Origin: Acanthamoeba lenticulata
Lineage: Eukaryota > Discosea > Longamoebia > Acanthamoebidae
Direction: 5' to 3'
Length of the DNA: 13,878 nt
NCBI GenBank assembly: GCA_002179805.1
Contig: NAVB01005772.1
Location: forward strand, 1-13,878
Positions 10,300 to 13,878 of this stretch are shown here, piece by piece. A program made the position numbers and the translations under genes. The notes below the pieces were generated by a model. That model had not been told where the DNA came from. It worked only from the letters and a program-made list of their open reading frames with translations, and made no database searches. The stretch's first letter is position 1, and each line of letters starts with the position of its first letter.

Positions 10300-10776
10300 A
10301 TGAGCTTCGCGAACAAGCTGTGGGTCCTTGTGCCCAACTATGCCTGTATGTAGTGCCTTCAATGTTGTGCTGCAGCCTTTTTCTTCCGGTGACATTTGTT
10401 TATGTTGCTGAATCAATGATCATTTTAAGGCGCTCTGTGCTATGCCATCTTCTCTTTCTGGGGATTTCTCACACTGGTATGTTGTCTTGATTGATCCGCG
10501 TTTAAGACTTAAGTCGACTTGATAGCTAATGGAATGACTATGTTAAAGATTGTTGTCGGCTTGGGCCTCAACGCCGGCTACCGTAAGATCGACCTCAATG
10601 AAATCGAGACGGATGAACTCGACCATGTGGCAGTGCAGACCTACATCGCCGGAGTCATCTATCTGGCATGCATGCTTGGCTGCGGTGCTCGTTGGATATA
10701 CCTCCACCTCAAGGAGAAGAGCGCTCAACAGGCCAAGCTGCTGCGCCACATCGACAGCGGCGAGGAGGATGTCTAG
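10300..10776 (+). CDS. RNASEK: RNase kappa / V-ATPase V0 subunit f-like membrane protein, 106 aa
   Basis: Exons 10300-10345, 10430-10476, 10549-10776 (TAG); phases 1 and 0, total 321 nt. The protein begins MSFANKLWVLVP. It has a first hydrophobic helix about residues 14-40 (ACALCYAIFSFWGFLTL continuing into IVVGLGLNAGY), a polar acidic loop about 43-57 with LNEIETDELDH, a second helix about 58-83 (VQTYIAGVIYLACMLG), and a short charged tail ending SGEEDV. This matches the RNASEK pattern: a cysteine then SxWG in helix 1, a glycine and asparagine just after it, an acidic loop, and an AAGLYLLLGG-like helix 2. In animals the family is a V-ATPase accessory subunit in the V0 sector, needed for endosomal acidification; ribonuclease activity was the first assigned function and is less certain. 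The second acceptor (10548) has a CTAAT branch-like site at 10526. A nearer AG at 10525 would give an immediate stop. Confidence 0.8.
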
Positions 10777-10914
10777 ACAAGAGAGTGCGAATGAAATGTT
10801 GCAAGGCTCGCTAGGAGGGAGAAGAGGAACGAAGTGGTACAGATGAGGTTTTGGCGGAGACTCCCTCTTCCCCTACGTCGAGAGTTTTTATTCACGGTGC
10901 GGCGGCCCTTTTTC

Positions 10915-10920
10915 ATTAAA
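10915..10920 (+). terminator. Possible poly(A) signal ATTAAA for RNASEK
   Basis: ATTAAA lies about 140 bases past the RNASEK stop, before a pyrimidine-rich stretch. It is the commonest variant hexamer in other eukaryotes; its use here is inferred. Confidence 0.35.
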
Positions 10921-10994
10921 GCTGCTTCTCCCCATCCTCTCCCACATCGCGCGCCTCTCTCTCTCTCTCTTGTTCTCGCTCTCGGCTTCCTGTT

Positions 10995-11000
10995 TTTATT
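10995..11000 (-). terminator. Possible poly(A) signal AATAAA for SNF2/BRM
   Basis: Read on the minus strand this is AATAAA, 26 bases past the TAG at 11027. A second AATAAA on the same strand is at 10892-10887. Either could set the mRNA end; if the second is used, the transcript would cross the RNASEK ATTAAA. Confidence 0.4.
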
Positions 11001-11026
11001 ACTCTCTTCTTTTTTTGTGATGCACG

Positions 11027-13863
11027 CTACTCCTCGACGTCCACGTCGCCTTGCTCCTCTTCATATTCCTCGATGAGCTCTTCTTCGACGACTTCCTCCT
11101 CTTCTTCCCCCACCGACGCCGCGTCGTTGGCATCCTCGCCGCCAGCGGAATCCTCCTCGTCCTCGGCATCGTCAGCCCGTCTCCGTCGCTTGCTGGCGCG
11201 CTTGCTCTCGACGGGCGGCGTTGGCGCCTTGAGCCGGATCGTCAGCGGGCCAGCCGACGAGGCCGCTGATCGTCGTCGGCTGCTCTTTCGTCTGCCGCTG
11301 GCGGCTTCCGCCTCTTCCGCCGCGATGGCGGCGGCAACAGCGGCCACATTGGCTGCCTCATCGTCGTCATCGCTCCTCCTTCGCTTTCTTCTCCCGCCGC
11401 CGGCGCTCTGCTTGTCCTTCTTGGCGCCGCTGGAGCGCTTGGCCTTAGCGCCGCCGCCACTGGCGGAGCGGGTGCGCTTGCCCCGCTTGCCTGTGGCGGC
11501 CTTGGCAGCGGCGTTGTCGTCATCCATGTCGTCGTCCACGTCTTCATCGGCGTCGGGGTCGTAGTCGCCTCGGGCTTTGGGCGGGGCCGCGTCGTCGGGC
11601 GCCTCGTCGGCGGGGGCGTCGACATCGTTGTTGGCGTTGGCGCCAAACTGCTGCTCCCAGTGGATGTGGAACAGCTTTTGGAGGAAGACGGCGTCCTGGT
11701 AGACCTCGCAGTCGGGAATGTTGTAGAGCTGCGCGTTGTCGAAAATGAGGTTGAACTCCTCCTTGAAGAGGGCTGGCGTGTAGCTGCCCTTGTCGATGTT
11801 GGTCTTGATGTTGTTGAGCGAGAGCGGCCGCTTGATGATTTCGTAGTAGTCGGGGTAGAGCTTCTTGGACGGGAGCCGCATGAAGAGCTTGCTCCGCTGC
11901 CGGCCCGTCTCGGCCTCGCGCGAGGTGGCGATAGCCTCCCAGATGGCCTTCATCTTCTCCTGGGTCTTGGTGCCGCGCCGCTGCCGCCGGCCTCCTCCTC
12001 CGCGAGGCGCGGGTGTGGCTGGAGCCGCGGCTTCCTTGCGGCTCCGCTTGCGCGAGGGCGGCGGGGGCGGGGCAGCCTCCTCTGCCTCGCCATCGCCCTC
12101 GTCTTCGTCCTCCTCGTCCGGCTGCTGCTGGTCGCCTTCGTCGGCTGCGAGGGCGGCCTGGCGCTTTGCGCGGCGGGCGAGGTTCTTCTCGCGCATATCG
12201 GCGACGTCCTGCTCGTCGCCGCCCTCCTCGAGGAGCTTCTCCCACTGGCTCTCAGTCAGGCCGTCGTCGTAGGAGACCGGGGCAGCCTTCCTGCGGTGGC
12301 CGCGGCCGTAGGCGGACGGGTCTTCCTCGGTGAGCACAGTGTCGACGCGGAGCCACTCGGGCAGCTCGTCGTCGGCCATGAGGCGAGGAAGAGGCTCGCT
12401 GCGGCCCATGCGCTTGGCCTCGAGCCGATCCTTTTCGGCGCGCTCCTTGTCCATGCGCTGGAAGAGCTCAAACTCCTCGTTGGTGCGGGCCAGCATCTCG
12501 TTGACCTCCTTGTCGGTCGGAATGTCGTCCTCCTCGAGGTCGTCCTTGGACTCCTCCTCCTGCCGCATGATCTCCTCGAGCATGGACTTGCGCTCGGTGG
12601 CATTGGACTTCTTGTTGAACATGCCAGCCTCGATGATTTTCTTGTCCAGGCCCAGCTTGTAGTGCGCTCGCGCCAGGATGCGCTCTTCGACCGAGTTTAC
12701 CGTCACGAGCCGGTACACCCGCACTTCGTGCTTCTGGCCGATGCGGTGGGCGCGGTCCTGCGCCTGCAGATCGGCGTGCGGGTTCCAGTCCGAGTCAAAC
12801 AGGATCACCGTGTCGGCCGTCTGCAGGTTGAGCCCGAGACCGCCGGCGCGCGTCGACAGGATGAACACAAAGTAGGGCGAGTCGGGCGCGTTGAACAGCT
12901 TGAGCAGGTCGGCCCGCTCGTCGGCCTTGGTCGACCCGTCGAGCCGCAGATACTGGTAGTCCCGCAGCCGGAAGTAGTCCTCCAGCACCGAGAGCAGCGC
13001 CGTCATCTGCGAGAACAGCAGCACCCGGTGCCCCGTGGCCTTGAGCTTGGGGAAGATTCGGTCCAGCAGCTCGAACTTGCCCGCGCAGCGCACCAGGTTC
13101 TCGTCCAGCGGGTAGTCCGCCTGCTCTCGCACCGCCGCCGCAACCGACCCCACAGGCGTCAGACGCCACCACTGGGTGACCCTTCGTTTTTTTTTTTGGG
13201 GGGGAGGGGACACGTACGGCTTCGTTGAAGATGTAGGGGTGGTTGCAGATCTTGCGCAGCTGCATGAGGGTGTTCATGAGCCCGCGGAAACCAGAGCCCT
13301 TGCCGCCCTCCCCGGGCGCCTCGAGGCGGACCACCTTCTGCTCGCGCATGTGGCGGTACATGCGCTTCTGCCACGCCGAGAATCCGCACCTGCCCCACAG
13401 CCAGCCCGACACCGCCCAGCCGCCGCCGCCGCGCGCGCGTGATGGTGAAACCCGGCTCGGGAAGGGGGGGGGGGAGGGAAGAAAATTGAGGGGCGAAGGG
13501 GGAGGGGCAAGCAGCATACTTGAGGAGCTTCTCGACCTTGTCGGGCAGCTGGTCCTCGACTTGCTTCTTGAGCCGGCGCAAGAGGAAAGGACGGAGGACC
13601 TTGTGGAGGCGATTGATGATGAGCAAGCTCTCCTCCTCGTTCATCTCCACCTTTTCGCCGGCCGCGGCGAACGGGGCGTTGAACCACTCCTCGAAGTTCT
13701 CGATGGAGTTGAAGATGGACGGAAGCAAAAAGTTGAGCAGCGACCACAGCTCCGGCAGGCTGTTCTGCAGCGGAGTGCCCGTGAGCAGGAGCCGGTGTCG
13801 CGCCTTGTAGAATTGGCCAAACGTGGTCACCAGCTTGCACGCGTGGTTCTTCATGCGATGGCC
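11027..13863 (-). CDS. SMARCA4: SWI/SNF-type chromatin remodeling ATPase (SNF2/BRM), C-terminal 869 residues; 5' end off the window
   Basis: Exons in window: 13863-13520, 13389-13218, 13120-11027 (TAG). The first exon here opens with GHRMKN, the second half of the DEGH Walker B box; DE must lie in an exon beyond the right edge. Next come [10 protein letters not shown] (motif III), [14 protein letters not shown], the linker WQKRMYRHM...[14 protein letters not shown], then helicase lobe 2 with [29 protein letters not shown] and [11 protein letters not shown] (motifs IV to VI). A SnAC region follows ([11 protein letters not shown] to [11 protein letters not shown]). After a low-complexity Arg/Pro/Glu linker comes a bromodomain at about 11640-11955 with [15 protein letters not shown] and the acetyl-lysine asparagine in AQLYN. 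The tail is lysine/arginine-rich (several NLS-like runs) and ends in an acidic stretch. ATPase, SnAC and a single C-terminal bromodomain point to the SWI/SNF subfamily rather than ISWI or CHD. Third positions are strongly G/C. Converges tail to tail with RNASEK. Confidence 0.93.
13187..13204. repeat. T-run followed by G-run in a SNF2/BRM intron
   Basis: Eleven T followed by seven G on the plus strand, in intron 13217-13121; on the sense strand the C-run begins 13 bases after the donor. Confidence 0.7.
13464..13474. repeat. 11-base G homopolymer in a SNF2/BRM intron
   Basis: Eleven G on the plus strand (C on the sense strand) within intron 13519-13390, starting about 45 bases from the donor. 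Possible G-quadruplex or assembly-error hotspot. Confidence 0.7.
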
Positions 13864-13878
13864 CTGCAACCCGAGTGG
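13864..13878 (-). other. 3' end of an intron of the SNF2/BRM gene
   Basis: On the minus strand these 15 bases end in TTGCAG directly before GGC CAT CGC. The codon before that splice should be Glu of the DEGH box, so the edge of the window falls inside an intron, and the upstream exons (helicase lobe 1, HSA and N-terminal parts) are not in this window. Confidence 0.75.

Larger units (their letters stand above)
10777..11026. other. Convergent 3' intergenic region (RNASEK and SNF2/BRM 3' ends)
   Basis: The 250 bases lie between two convergent stop codons. They are pyrimidine-rich on the plus strand (CT-repeat near 10956-10975) with no convincing ORF. Poly(A)-signal-like hexamers lie on both strands in crossing order, so the two 3' UTRs probably overlap. 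Confidence 0.6.

Noticed and set aside
10519..10548. RNASEK starting at the ATG near 10519 (85-residue form)
   Set aside because: That start lies inside intron 2 and would drop the first membrane helix; the upstream exons restore the SFWG helix typical of the family in correct phase.
11660..13228. Long plus-strand open frame (522 codons) opposite SNF2/BRM
   Set aside because: It mirrors the minus-strand helicase/bromodomain exon. The very high third-position GC of that gene removes stops on the other strand. Its leucine/valine-rich translation shows no domain, and it runs across a real intron.
1..13878. Mobile element, CRISPR array, tRNA/rRNA or a novel multi-gene defence-like system
   Set aside because: I saw no terminal repeats, target duplications, spaced direct repeats, cloverleaf or reverse transcriptase/transposase motifs; all substantial sequence is explained by four conserved eukaryotic genes and short gaps.

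Overview
This is intron-dense, GC-rich nuclear DNA from a unicellular eukaryote, most likely an amoebozoan of the Acanthamoeba type. The support is conserved protein-coding exons of eukaryote-only families, very short GT-AG introns (55 to 131 nt, often with GTGCGT, GTACGT or GTATGT donors and CTAAT/CTAAC-like branch sites), closely packed genes, strong G/C preference at third codon positions in two genes, and cytoskeletal domain content typical of amoebae. The genus is an inference; no species marker is present.

Four protein genes fill the window. (1) Minus strand, 6078 down to the left edge: 27 exons of the condensin-2 HEAT-repeat subunit D3 (NCAPD3). About 1,389 codons are in the window and the C-terminus runs off at base 1. 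(2) Minus strand, 9939 to 6231: an 11-exon gene for a 924-residue protein with two calponin-homology domains, a long coiled coil, a PH domain and about eight 28-residue leucine-rich repeats. (3) Plus strand, 10300 to 10776: a 3-exon gene for a 106-residue two-helix membrane protein of the RNase kappa / V-ATPase subunit f family. (4) Minus strand, from the right edge to 11027: the C-terminal 869 residues of a SWI/SNF catalytic ATPase (SNF2/BRM/SMARCA4 type) with helicase lobe 2, a SnAC region and a bromodomain.

Between the genes there are a 152-base gap between genes 2 and 1, a 360-base divergent upstream region shared by genes 2 and 3, and a 250-base convergent 3' region shared by genes 3 and 4. 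I saw no rRNA, tRNA, CRISPR array or transposon. Two genes act on chromatin (condensin II, SWI/SNF), one probably on cortical actin and phosphoinositide membranes, one on endomembrane acidification. Nothing indicates a joint pathway; this looks like an ordinary gene-dense chromosomal stretch.

The most notable item is the domain order CH-CH-coiled coil-PH-LRR in one polypeptide. Secondary points are long homopolymer C-runs (sense strand) just inside several 5' splice sites, one exon that encodes exactly one LRR, in-frame tandem splice sites, and a sharp change in third-position GC inside gene 2. All exon boundaries were worked out by hand from reading frame, splice signals and remembered family alignments, with no transcript data.
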